A stretch of 64,000 nucleotides of DNA from Halisarca cf. caerulea (lineage: Eukaryota; Porifera; Demospongiae; Chondrillida; Halisarcidae): NCBI GenBank assembly GCA_963170055.1, contig CAUJGJ010000467.1:410901-474900 (forward strand), written 5' to 3'. The notes under the pieces were generated by a model. That model did not search any database. It saw only the letters and a program-made list of their open reading frames with translations, and was not told the DNA's origin. Made by a program: the position numbers and the translations under genes. Below, piece after piece: positions 46,301 to 61,300 of this stretch (the first letter of the stretch is position 1; the number at the start of each line of letters is the position of its first letter).

Positions 46301-49300
46301 CACACATGACCTTTCTAAAGTGCTGTGGGCGTATTTGTGTAGTGTTGGATATGCTGGTGCTAATACCAATATTTGGCACTAGCACCACGCACATTCCCAG
46401 TGGACACACATGAAGTTTCTTAACTACTGTGGGCGTATTTGTGTAGTGTTGGATATGCTGGTGCTAATACCAATATTTGGCACTAGCACCACGCACATTC
46501 CCAGTGGACACACATGAAGTTTCTTAACTACTGTGGGCGTATTTGTGTAGTGTTGGATATGCTGGTGCTAATACCAATATTTGGCACTAGCACCACGCAC
46601 ATTCCCAGTGGACACACATGAAGTTTCTGAAGTGCTGTGGGCGTATTTGTGTAGTGTTGGATATGCTAATGCTAATACCAATATTTGGCACTAGCACCAC
46701 ACACATTCTCAGTGGACACACATGACCTTTCTGAAGTGCTGTGGGCGTATTTGTGTAGTGTTGGATATGCTGGTGCTAATACCAATATTTGGCACTAGCA
46801 CCACGCACATTCCCAGTGGACACACATGACCTTTCTGAAGTGCTGTGGGCGTATTTGTGTAGTGTTGGATATGCTGGTGCTAATACCAATATTTGGCACT
46901 AGCACCACGCACATTCCCAGTGGACACACATGAAGTTTCTTAACTACTGTGGGCGTATTTGTGTAATGTTGGATATGCTGGTGCTAATACCAATATTTGG
47001 CACTAGCACCACGCACATTCCCAGTGGACACACATGACCTTTCTGAAGTGCTGTGGGCGTATTTGTGTAGTGTTGGATATGCTGGTGCTAATACCAATAT
47101 TTGGCACTAGCACCACGCACATTCCCAGTGGACACACATGAAGTTTCTTAACTACTGTGGGCGTATTTGTGTAATGTTGGATATGCTGGTGCTAATACCA
47201 ATATTTGGCACTAACACCACGCACATTCCCAGTGGACACACATGACCTTTCTGAAGTGCTGTGGGCGTATTTGTGTAGTGTTGGATATGCTGGTGCTAAT
47301 ACCAATATTTGGCACTAGCACCACGCACATTCCCAGTGGACACACATGAAGTTTCTTAACTACTGTGGGCGTATTTGTGTAGTGTTGGATATGCTGGTGC
47401 TAATACCAATATTTGGCACTAGCACCACGCACATTCCCAGTGGACACACATGAAGTTTCTGAAGTGCTGTGGGCGTATTTGTGTAGTGTTGGATATGCTG
47501 GTGCTAATACCAATATTTGGCACTAGCACCACGCACATTCCCAGTGGACACACATGACCTTTCTAAAGTGCTGTGGGCGTATTTGTGTAGTGTTGGATAT
47601 GCTGCTGCTAATACAAATATTTGGCACTAGCACCACGCACATTCCCAGTGGACACACATGAAGTTTCTTAACTACTGTGGGCGTATTTGTGTAGTGTTGG
47701 ATATGCTGGTGCTAATACCAATATTTGGCACTAGCACCACGCACATTCCCAGTGGACACACATGAAGTTTCTGAAGTGCTGTGGGCGTATTTGTGTAGTG
47801 TTGGATATGCTGGTGCTAATACCAATATTTGGCACTAGCACCACGCACATTCCCAGTGGACACACATGAAGTTTCTTAAGTACTGTAGGCGTATTTGTGT
47901 AATGTTGGATATGCTGGTGCTAATACCAATATTTGGCACTAGCACCACGCACATTCCCAGTGGACACACATGACCTTTCTGAAGTGCTGTGGGCGTATTT
48001 GTGTAGTGTTGGATATGCTGGTGCTAATACCAATATTTGGCACTAGCACCACGCACATTCCCAGTGGACACACATGAAGTTTCTTAACTACTGTGGGCGT
48101 ATTTGGGTAGTGTTGGATATGCTGGTGCTAATACCAATATTTGGCACTAGCACCACGCACATTCCCAGTGGACACACATGAAGTTTCTGAAGTGCTGTGG
48201 GCGTATTTGTGTAGTGTTGGATATGCTGGTGCTAATACCAATATTTGGCACTAGCACCACGCACATTCCCAGTGGACACACATGACCTTTCTAAAGTGCT
48301 TTGGGCGTATTTGTGTAGTGTTGGATATGCTGGTGCTAATACCAATATTTGGCACTAGCACCACGCACATTCCCAGTGGACACACATGAAGTTTCTTAAC
48401 TACTGTGGGCGTATTTGTGTAGTGTTGGATATGCTGGTGCTAATACCAATATTTGGCACTAGCACCACGCACATTCCCAGTGGACACACATGAAGTTTCT
48501 TAACTACTGTGGGCGTATTTGTGTAGTGTTGGATATGCTGGTGCTAATACCAATATTTGGCACTAGCACCACGCACATTCCCAGTGGACACACATGAAGT
48601 TTCTGAAGTGCTGTGGGCGTATTTGTGTAGTGTTGGATATGCTAATGCTAATACCAATATTTGGCACTAGCACCACACACATTCTCAGTGGACACACATG
48701 ACCTTTCTGAAGTGCTGTGGGCGTATTTGTGTAGTGTTGGATATGCTGGTGCTAATACCAATATTTGGCACTAGCACCACGCACATTCCCAGTGGACACA
48801 CATGACCTTTCTGAAGTGCTGTGGGCGTATTTGTGTAGTGTTGGATATGCTGGTGCTAATACCAATATTTGGCACTAGCACCACGCACATTCCCAGTGGA
48901 CACACATGAAGTTTCTTAACTACTGTGGGCGTATTTGTGTAATGTTGGATATGCTGGTGCTAATACCAATATTTGGCACTAGCACCACGCACATTCCCAG
49001 TGGACACACATGACCTTTCTGAAGTGCTGTGGGCGTATTTGTGTAGTGTTGGATATGCTGGTGCTAATACCAATATTTGGCACTAGCACCACGCACATTC
49101 CCAGTGGACACACATGAAGTTTCTTAACTACTGTGGGCGTATTTGTGTAATGTTGGATATGCTGGTGCTAATACCAATATTTGGCACTAACACCACGCAC
49201 ATTCCCAGTGGACACACATGACCTTTCTGAAGTGCTGTGGGCGTATTTGTGTACTGTTGGATATGCTGGTGCTAATACCAATATTTGGCACTAGCACCAC

Positions 49301-52300
49301 GCACATTCCCAGTGGACACACATGAAGTTTCTTAACTACTGTGGGCGTATTTGTGTAGTGTTGGATATGCTGGTGCTAATACCAATATTTGGCACTAGCA
49401 CCACGCACATTCCCAGTGGACACACATGAAGTTTCTGAAGTGCTGTGGGCGTATTTGTGTAGTGTTGGATATGCTGGTGCTAATACCAATATTTGGCACT
49501 AGCACCACGCACATTCCCAGTGGACACACATGACCTTTCTAAAGTGCTGTGGGCGTATTTGTGTAGTGTTGGATATGCTGGTGCTAATACAAATATTTGG
49601 CACTAGCACCACGCACATTCCCAGTGGACACACATGAAGTTTCTTAACTACTGTGGGCGTATTTGTGTAGTGTTGGATATGCTGGTGCTAATACCAATAT
49701 TTGGCACTAGCACCACGCACATTCCCAGTGGACACACATGACCTTTCTGAAGTGCTGTGGGCGTATTTGTGTAGTGTTGGATATGCTGGTGCTAATACCA
49801 ATATTTGGCACTAGCACCACGCACATTCCCAGTGGACACACATGAAGTTTCTTAACTACTGTGGGCGTATTTGTGTAATGTTGGATATGCTCGTGCTAAT
49901 ACCAATATTTGGCACTAGCACCACGCACATTCCCAGTGGACACACATGAAGTTTCTGAAGTGCTGTGGGCGTATTTGTGTAGTGTTGGATATGCTGGTGC
50001 TAATACCAATATTTGGCACTAGCACCACGCACATTCCCAGTGGACACACATGAAGTTTCTTAACTACTGTGGGCGTATTTGTGTAGTGTTGGATATGCTG
50101 GTGCTAATACCAATATTTGGCACTAGCACCACGCACATTCCCAGTGGACACACATGAAGTTTCTGAAGTGCTGTGGGCGTATTTGTGTAGTGTTGGATAT
50201 GCTGGTGCTAATACCAATATTTGGCACTAGCACCACGCACATTCCCAGTGGACACACATGACCTTTCTAAAGTGCTGTGGGCGTATTTGTGTAGTGTTGG
50301 ATATGCTGCTGCTAATACAAATATTTGGCACTAGCACCACGCACATTCCCAGTGGACACACATGAAGTTTCTTAACTACTGTGGGCGTATTTGTGTAGTG
50401 TTGGATATGCTGGTGCTAATACCAATATTTGGCACTAGCACCACGCACATTCCCAGTGGACACACATGAAGTTTCTGAAGTGCTGTGGGCGTATTTGTGT
50501 AGTGTTGGATATGCTGGTGCTAATACCAATATTTGGCACTAGCACCACGCACATTCCCAGTGGACACACATGAAGTTTCTTAAGTACTGTGGGCGTATTT
50601 GTGTAATGTTGGATATGCTGGTGCTAATACCAATATTTGGCACTAGCACCACGCACATTCCCAGTGGACACACATGACCTTTCTGAAGTGCTGTGGGCGT
50701 ATTTGTGTAGTGTTGGATATGCTGGTGCTAATACCAATATTTGGCACTAGCACCACGCAAATTCCCAGTGGACACACATGAAGTTTCTTAACTACTGTGG
50801 GCGTATTTGGGTAGTGTTGGATATGCTGGTGCTAATACCAATATTTGGCACTAGCACCACGCACATTCCCAGTGGACACACATGAAGTTTCTGAAGTGCT
50901 GTGGGCGTATTTGTGTAGTGTTGGATATGCTGGTGCTAATACCAATATTTGGCACTAGCACCACGCACATTCCCAGTGGACACACATGACCTTTCTAAAG
51001 TGCTTTGGGCGTATTTGTGTAGTGTTGGATATGCTGGTGCTAATACCAATATTTGGCACTAGCACCACGCACATTCCCAGTGGACACACATGAAGTTTCT
51101 TAACTACTGTGGGCGTATTTGTGTAGTGTTGGATATGCTGGTGCTAATACCAATATTTGGCACTAGCACCACGCACATTCCCAGTGGACACACATGAAGT
51201 TTCTTAACTACTGTGGGCGTATTTGTGTAGTGTTGGATATGCTGGTGCTAATACCAATATTTGGCACTAGCACCACGCACATTCCCAGTGGACACACATG
51301 AAGTTTCTGAAGTGCTGTGGGCGTATTTGTGTAGTGTTGGATATGCTAATGCTAATACCAATATTTGGCACTAGCACCACGCACATTCCCAGTGGACACA
51401 CATGAAGTTTCTTAACTACTGTGGGCGTATTTGTGTAATGTTGGATATGCTGGTGCTTATACCAGTATTTGGCACTAGCACCACGCACATTCCCAGTGGA
51501 CACACATGAAGTTTCTGCAGAGCTGTTGGCGTATTTGTGTAGTGTTGGATATGCTGGTGCTAATACCAATATTTGGCACTAGCACCACGCACATTCCCAG
51601 TGGACACACATGAAGTTTCTTAACTACTGTGGGCGTATTTGTGTAATGTTGGATATGCTGGTGCTAATACCAATATTTGGCACTAGCACCACGCACATTC
51701 CCAGTGGACACACATGACCTTTCTAAAGTGCTGTGGGCGTATTTGTGTAGTGTTGGATATGCTGGTGCTAATACCAATATTTGGCACTAGCACCACGCAC
51801 ATTCCCAGTGGACACACATGACCTTTCTGAAGTGCTGTGGGCGTATTTGTGTTGTGTTGATATGCTGGTGCTAATACCAATATTTGGCACTAGCACCACG
51901 CACATTCCCAGTGGACACACATGAAGTTTCTGAAGTGCTGTGGGCGTATTTGTGTAGTGTTGGATATGCTGGTGCTAATACCAATATTTGGCACTAGCAC
52001 AACGCACATTCCTAGTTGACACACATGAAGTTTCTTAACTACTGTGGGCGTATTTGTGTAATGTTGGATATGCTGGTGCTAATACCAGTATTTGGAACTA
52101 GCACCACGCACATTCCCAGTGGACACACATGAAGTTTCTGAAGAGCTGTTGGCGTATTTGTGAAGTGTTGGATATGCTGGTGCTAATACCAATATTTGGC
52201 ACTAGCACCACGCACATTCCCAGTGGACACACATGACCTTTCTGAAGTGCTGTGGGCGTATTTGTGTAGTGTTGGATATGCTGGTGCTAATACCAATATT

Positions 52301-55300
52301 TGGCACTAGCACCACGCACATTCCAAGTGGACACACATGAAGTTTCTTAACTACTGTGGGCATATTTGTGTAGTGTTGGATATGTTGGTGCTAATACCAA
52401 TATTTGGCACTAGCACCACACACATTCCCAGTGGACACACATGACCTTTCTGAAGTGCTGTGGGCGTATTTGTGTAGTGTTGGATATGCTGGTGCTAATA
52501 CCAATATTTGGCACTAGCACCACGCACATTCCCAGTGGACACACATGAAGTTTCTGAAGTGCTGTGGGCGTATTTGTGTAGTGTTGGATATGCTGGTGCT
52601 AATATCAATATTTGGCACTAGCAACACGCACATTCCCAGTGGACACACATGAAGTTTCTTAACTACTGTGGGCGTATTTGTGTAATGTTGGATATGCTGG
52701 TGCTAATACCAATATTTGGCACTAGCACCACGCACATTCCCAGTGGACACACATGACCTTTCTGAAGTGCTGTGGGCGTATTTGTGTAGTGTTGGATATG
52801 CTGGTGCTAATACCAATATTTGACTCTAGCACCACGCACATTCCCAGTGGACACACATGAAGTTTCTTAACCACTGTGGGCGTATTTGGGTAGTGTTGGA
52901 TATGCTGGTGCTAATACCAATATTTGGCACTAGCACCACGCACATTCCCAGTGGACACACATGACCTTTCTGAAGTGCTGTGGGCGTATTTGTGTAGTGT
53001 TGGATATGCTGGTGCTAATACCAATATTTGGCACTAGCACCACGCACATTCCAAGTGGACACACATGAAGTTTCTTAACTACTGTGGGCGTATTTGTGTA
53101 GTGTTGGATATGTTGGTGCTAATACCAATATTTGGCACTAGCACCACGCACATTCCCAGTGGACACACATGACCTTTCTGAAGTGCTGTGGGCGTATTTG
53201 TGTAGTGTTGGATATGCTGGTGCTAATACCAGTATTTGGCACTAGCACCACGCACATTCCCAGTGGACACACATGAAGTTTCTTAAGAGCTGTTGGCGTA
53301 TTTGTGTAGTGTTGGATATGCTGGTGCTAATACCAATATTTGGCACTAGCACCACGCACATTCCCAGTGGACACACATGAAGTTTCTTAAGTACTGTGGG
53401 CGTATTTGTGTAATGTTGGATATGCTGGTGCTAATACCAATATTTGGCACTAGCACCACGCACATTCCCAGTGGACACACATGACCTTTCTAAAGTGCTG
53501 TGGGCGTATTTGTGTAGTGTTGGATATGCTGGTGCTAATACCAATATTTGGCACTAGCACCACGCACATTCCCAGTGGACACACATGACCTTTCTGAAGT
53601 GCTGTGGGCGTATTTGTGTAGTGTTGGATATGCTGGTGCTAATACCAATATTTGGCACTAGCACCACGCACATTCCCAGTGGACACACATGAAGTTTCTG
53701 AAGTGCTGTGGGCGTATTTGTGTAGTGTTGGATATGCTGGTGCTAATACCAATATTTGGCACTAGCAACACGCACATTCCCAGTGGACACACATGACCTT
53801 TCTGAAGTGCTGTGGGCGTATTTGTGTAGTGTTGGATATGCTGGTGCTAATACCAATATTTGGCACTAGCACCACGCACATTCCCAGTGGACACACATGA
53901 AGTTTCTGAAGTGCTGTGGGCGTATTTGTGTAGTGTTGGATATGCTGGTGCTAATACCAATATTTGGCACTAGCACCACGCACATTCCCAGTGGACACAC
54001 ATGACCTTTCTAAAGTGCTGTGGGCGTATTTGTGTAGTGTTGGATATGCTGGTGCTAATACCAATATTTGGCACTAGCACCACGCACATTCCCAGTGGAC
54101 ACACATGAAGTTTCTTAACTACTGTGGGCGTATTTGTGTAATGTTTGATATGCTGGTGCTAATACCAATATTTGGCACTAGCACCACGCACATTCCCAGT
54201 GGACACACATGACCTTTCTAAAGTGCTGTGGGCGTATTTGTGTAGTGTTGGATATGCTGGTGCTAATACCAATATTTGGCACTAGCACCACGCACATTCC
54301 CAGTGGACACACATGACCTTTCTGAAGTGCTGTGGGCGTATTTGTGTAGTGTTGATATGCTGGTGCTAATACCAATATTTGGCACTAGCACCACGCACAT
54401 TCCCAGTGGACACACATGAAGTTTCTGAAGTGCTGTGGGCGTATTTGTGTAGTGTTGGATATGCTGGTGCTAATACCAATATTTGGCACTAGCACCACGC
54501 ACATTCCCAGTGGACACACATGAAGTTTCTTAACTACTGTGGGCGTATTTGTGTAATGTTGGATATGCTGGTGCTAATACCAGTATTTGGAACTAGCACC
54601 ACGCACATTCCCAGTGGACACACATGAAGTTTCTGAAGAGCTGTTGGCGTATTTGTGTAGTGTTGGATATGCTGGTGCTAATACCAATATTTGGCACTAG
54701 CACCACGCACATTCCCAGTGGACACACATGACCTTTCTAAAGTGCTGTGGGAGTATTTGTGTAGTGTTGGATATGCTGGTGCTAATACCAATATTTGGCA
54801 CTAGCACCACGCACATTCCAAGTGGACACACATGAAGTTTCTTAACTACTGTGGGCGTATTTGTGTAATGTTGGATATGCTGGTGCTAATACCAGTATTT
54901 GGAACTAGCACCACGCACATTCCCAGTGGACACACATGACCTTTCTGAAGTGCTGTGGGCGTATTTGTGTAGTGTTGGATATGCTGGTGCTAATACCAAT
55001 ATTTGGCTCTAGCACCACGCACATTCCCAGTGGACACACATGAAGTTTCTTAACCAATGTGGGCGTATTTGGGTAGTGTTGGATATGCTGGTGCTAATAC
55101 CAATATTTGGCACTAGCACCACGCACATTCCCAGTGGACACACATGACCTTTCTGAAGTGCTGTGGGCGTATTTGTGTAGTGTTGGATATGCTAGTGCTA
55201 ATACCAATATTTGGCACTAGCACCACGCACATTCCAAGTGGACACACATGAAGTTTCTTAACTACTGTGGGCGTATTTGTGTAGTGTTGGATATGTTGGT

Positions 55301-58300
55301 GCTAATACCAATATTTGGCACTAGCACCACGCACATTCCCAGTGGACACACATGACCTTTCTGAAGTGCTGTGGGCGTATTTGTGTAGTGTTGGATATGC
55401 TGGTGCTAATACCAGTATTTGGCACTAGCACCACGCACATTCCCAGTGGACACACATGAAGTTTCTTAAGAGCTGTTGACGTATTTGTGTAGTGTTGGAT
55501 ATGCTGGTGCTAATACCAATATTTGGCACTAGCACCACGCACATTCCCAGTGGACACACATGAAGTTTCTTAAGTACTGTGGGCGTATTTGTGTAATGTT
55601 GGATATGCTGGTGCTAATACCAATATTTGGCACTAGCACCACGCACATTCCCAGTGGACACACATGACCTTTCTAAAGTGCTGTGGGCGTATTTGTGTAG
55701 TGTTGGATATGCTGGTGCTAATACCAATATTTGGCACTAGCACCACGCACATTCCCAGTGGACACACATGACCTTTCTGAAGTGCTGTGGGCGTATTTGT
55801 GTAGTGTTGATATGCTGGTGCTAATACCAATATTTGGCACTAGCACCACGCACATTCCCAGTGGACACATATGAAGTTTCTGAAGTGCTGTGGGCGTATT
55901 TGTGTAGTGTTGGATATGCTGGTGCTAATACCAATATTTGGCACTAGCACCACGCACATTCCCAGTGGACACACATGAAGTTTCTGAAATGCTGTGGGCG
56001 TATTTGTGTAGTGTTGGATATGCTGGTGCTAATACCAATATTTGGCACTAGCACCACGCACATTCCCAGTGGACACACATGAAGTTTCTTAACTACTGTG
56101 GGCGTATTTGTGTAATGTTGGATATGCTGGTGCTAATACCAATATTTGGCACTAGCACCACGCACATTCCCAGTGGACACACATGACCTTTCTGAAGTGC
56201 TGTGGGCGTATTTGTGTAGTGTTGGATATGCTGGTGCTAATACCAATATTTGGCACTAGCACCACGCACATTCCCAGTGGACACACATGAAGTTTCTTAA
56301 CTACTGTGGGCGTATTTGTGTAGTGTTGGATATGCTGGTGCTAATACCAATATTTGGCACTAGCACCACGCACATTCCCAGTGGACACACATGACCTTTC
56401 TGAAGTGCTGTGGGCGTATTTGTGTAGTGTTGATATGCTGGTGCTAATACCAATATTTGGCACTAGCACCACGCACATTCCCAGTGGACACACATGAAGT
56501 TTCTGAAGTGCTGTGGGCGTATTTGTGTAGTGTTGGATATGCTGGTGCTAATACCAATATTTGGCACTAGCACCACGCACATTCCCAGTGGACACACATG
56601 AAGTTTCTTAAGTACTGTGGGCGTATTTGTGTAATGTTGGATATGCTGGTGCTAATACCAATATTTGGCACTAGCACCACGCACATTCCCAGTGGACACA
56701 CATGACCTTTCTAAAGTGCTGTGGGCGTATTTGTGTAGTGTTGGATATGCTGGTGCTAATACCAATATTTGGCACTAGCACCACGCACATTCCCAGTGGA
56801 CACACATGACCTTTCTGAAGTGCTGTGGGCGTATTTGTGTAGTGTTGATATGCTGGTGCTAATACCAATATTTGGCACTAGCACCACGCACATTCCCAGT
56901 GGACACATATGAATTTTCTGAAGTGCTGTGGGCGTATTTGTGTAGTGTTGGATATGCTGGTGCTAATACCAATATTTGGCACTAGCACCACGCACATTCC
57001 CAGTGGACACACATGAAGTTTCTGAAATGCTGTGGGCGTATTTGTGTAGTGTTGGATATGCTGGTGCTAATACCAATATTTGGCACTAGCACCACGCACA
57101 TTCCCAGTGGACACACATGAAGTTTCTTAACTACTGTGGGCGTATTTGTGTAATGTTGGATATGCTGGTGCTAATACCAATATTTGGCACTAGCACCACG
57201 CACATTCCCAGTGGACACACATGACCTTTCTGAAGTGCTGTGGGCGTATTTGTGTAGTGTTGGATATGCTGGTGCTAATACCAATATTTGGCACTAGCAC
57301 CACGCACATTCCCAGTGGACACACATGAAGTTTCTTAACTACTGTGGGCGTATTTGTGTAGTGTTGGATATGCTGGTGCTAATACCAATATTTGGCACTA
57401 GCACCACGCACATTCCCAGTGGACACACATGAAGTTTCTGAAGTGCTGTTGGCGTATTTGTGTAGTGTTGGATATGCTGGTGCTAATACCAATATTTGGC
57501 ACTAGCACCACGCACATTCCCAGTGGACACACATGACCTTTCTAAAGTGCTGTGGGCGTATTTGTGTAGTGTTGGATATGCTGGTGCTAATACCAATATT
57601 TGGCACTAGCACCACGCACATTCCCAGTGGACACACATGAAGTTTCTTAACTACTGTGGGCGTATTTGTGTAATGTTGGATATGCTGGTGCTAATACCAA
57701 TATTTGGCACTAGCACCACGCACATTCCCAGTGGACACACATGACCTTTCTAAAGTGCTGTGGGCGTATTTGTGTAGTGTTGGATATGCTGGTGCTAATA
57801 CCAATATTTGGCACTAGCACCACGCACATTCCCAGTGGACACATATGACCTTTCTGAAGTGCTGTGGGCGTATTTGTGTAGTGTTGATATGCTGGTGCTA
57901 ATACCAATATTTGGCACTAGCACCACGCACATTCCCAGTGGACACACATGAAGTTTCTGAAGTGCTGTGGGCGTATTTGTGTAGTGTTGGATATGCTGGT
58001 GCTAATACCAATATTTGGCACTAGCACCACGCACATTCCCAGTGGACACACATGAAGTTTCTTAACTACTGTGGGCGTATTTGTGTAATGTTGGATATGC
58101 TGGTGCTAATACCAGTATTTGGAACTAGCACCACGCACATTCCCAGTGGACACACATGAAGTTTGTGAAGAGCTGTTGGCGTATTTGTGTAGTGTTGGAT
58201 ATGCTGGTGCTAATACCAATATTTGACACTAGCACCACGCACATTCCCAGTGGACACACATGACCTTTCTAAAGTGCTGTGGGAGTATTTGTGTAGTGTT

Positions 58301-61300
58301 GGATATGCTGGTGCTAATACCAATATTTGGCACTAGCACCACGCACATTCCAAGTGGACACACATGAAGTTTCTTAACTACTGTGGGCGTATTTGTGTAG
58401 TGTTGGATATGTTGGTGCTAATACCAATATTTGGCACTAGCACCACACACATTCCAAGTGGACACACATGACCTTTCTGAAGTGCTGTGGGCGTATTTGT
58501 GTAGTGTTGGATATGCTGGTGCTAATACCAATATTTGGCACTAGCACCACGCACATTCCCAGTGGACACACATGACCTTTCTGAAGTGCTGTGGGCGTAT
58601 TTGTGTAGTGTTGGATATGCTGGTGCTAATACCAATATTTGGCACTAGCACCACGCACATTCCAAGTGGACACACATGAAGTTTCTTAACTACTGTGGGC
58701 GTATTTGTGTAATGTTGGATATGCTGGTGCTAATACCAATATTTGGCACTAGCACCACGCACATTCCCAGTGGACACACATGACCTTTCTGAAGTGCTGT
58801 GGGCGTATTTGTGTACTGTTGGATATGCTGGTGCTAATACCAATATTTGGCACTAGCACCACGCACATTCCCAGTGGACACACATGAAGTTTCTTAACTA
58901 CTGTGGGCGTATTTGTGTAGTGTTGGATATGCTGGTGCTAATACCAATATTTGGCACTAGCACCACGCACATTCCCAGTGGACACACATGACCTTTCTGA
59001 AGTGCTGTGGGCGTATTTGTGTAGTGTTGGATATGCTGGTGCTAATACCAATATTTGGCACTAGCACCACGCACATTCCCAGTGGACACACATGACCTTT
59101 CTGAAGTGCTGTGGGCGTATTTGTGTAGTGTTGATATGCTGGTGCTAATACCAATATTTGGCACTAGCACCACGCACATTCCCAGTGGACACACATGAAG
59201 TTTCTGAAGTGCTGTGGGCGTATTTGTGTAGTGTTGGATATGCTGGTGCTAATACCAATATTTGGCACTAGCACCACGCACATTCCCAGTGGACACACAT
59301 GAAGTTTCTTAACTACTGTGGGCGTATTTGTGTAATGTTGGATATGCTGGTGCTAATACCAATATTTGGCACTAACACCACGCACATTCCCAGTGGACAC
59401 ACATGACCTTTCTGAAGTGCTGTGGGCGTATTTGTGTTGTGTTGATATGCTGGTGCTAATACCAATATTTGGCACTAGCACCACGCACATTCCCAGTGGA
59501 CACACATGAAGTTTCTGAAGTGCTGTGGGCGTATTTGTGTAGTGTTGGATATGCTGGTGCTAATACCAATATTTGGCACTAGCACAACGCACATTCCTAG
59601 TTGACACACATGAAGTTTCTTAACTACTGTGGGCGTATTTGTGTAATGTTGGATATGCTGGTGCTAATACCAGTATTTGGAACTAGCACCACGCACATTC
59701 CCAGTGGACACACATGAAGTTTCTGAAGAGCTGTTGGCGTATTTGTGAAGTGTTGGATATGCTGGTGCTAATACCAATATTTGGCACTAGCACCACGCAC
59801 ATTCCCAGTGGACACACATGACCTTTCTGAAGTGCTGTGGGCGTATTTGTGTAGTGTTGGATATGCTGGTGCTAATACCAATATTTGGCACTAGCACCAC
59901 GCACATTCCAAGTGGACACACATGAAGTTTCTTAACTACTGTGGGCATATTTGTGTAGTGTTGGATATGTTGGTGCTAATACCAATATTTGGCACTAGCA
60001 CCACACACATTCCCAGTGGACACACATGACCTTTCTGAAGTGCTGTGGGCGTATTTGTGTAGTGTTGGATATGCTGGTGCTAATACCAATATTTGGCACT
60101 AGCACCACGCACATTCCCAGTGGACACACATGAAGTTTCTGAAGTGCTGTGGGCGTATTTGTGTAGTGTTGGATATGCTGGTGCTAATATCAATATTTGG
60201 CACTAGCAACACGCACATTCCCAGTGGACACACATGAAGTTTCTTAACTACTGTGGGCGTATTTGTGTAATGTTGGATATGCTGGTGCTAATACCAATAT
60301 TTGGCACTAGCACCACGCACATTCCCAGTGGACACACATGACCTTTCTGAAGTGCTGTGGGCGTATTTGTGTAGTGTTGGATATGCTGGTGCTAATACCA
60401 ATATTTGACTCTAGCACCACGCACATTCCCAGTGGACACACATGAAGTTTCTTAACCACTGTGGGCGTATTTGGGTAGTGTTGGATATGCTGGTGCTAAT
60501 ACCAATATTTGGCACTAGCACCACGCACATTCCCAGTGGACACACATGACCTTTCTGAAGTGCTGTGGGCGTATTTGTGTAGTGTTGGATATGCTGGTGC
60601 TAATACCAATATTTGGCACTAGCACCACGCACATTCCAAGTGGACACACATGAAGTTTCTTAACTACTGTGGGCGTATTTGTGTAGTGTTGGATATGTTG
60701 GTGCTAATACCAATATTTGGCACTAGCACCACGCACATTCCCAGTGGACACACATGACCTTTCTGAAGTGCTGTGGGCGTATTTGTGTAGTGTTGGATAT
60801 GCTGGTGCTAATACCAGTATTTGGCACTAGCACCACGCACATTCCCAGTGGACACACATGAAGTTTCTTAAGAGCTGTTGGCGTATTTGTGTAGTGTTGG
60901 ATATGCTGGTGCTAATACCAATATTTGGCACTAGCACCACGCACATTCCCAGTGGACACACATGAAGTTTCTTAAGTACTGTGGGCGTATTTGTGTAATG
61001 TTGGATATGCTGGTGCTAATACCAATATTTGGCACTAGCACCACGCACATTCCCAGTGGACACACATGACCTTTCTAAAGTGCTGTGGGCGTATTTGTGT
61101 AGTGTTGGATATGCTGGTGCTAATACCAATATTTGGCACTAGCACCACGCACATTCCCAGTGGACACACATGACCTTTCTGAAGTGCTGTGGGCGTATTT
61201 GTGTAGTGTTGGATATGCTGGTGCTAATACCAATATTTGGCACTAGCACCACGCACATTCCCAGTGGACACACATGAAGTTTCTGAAGTGCTGTGGGCGT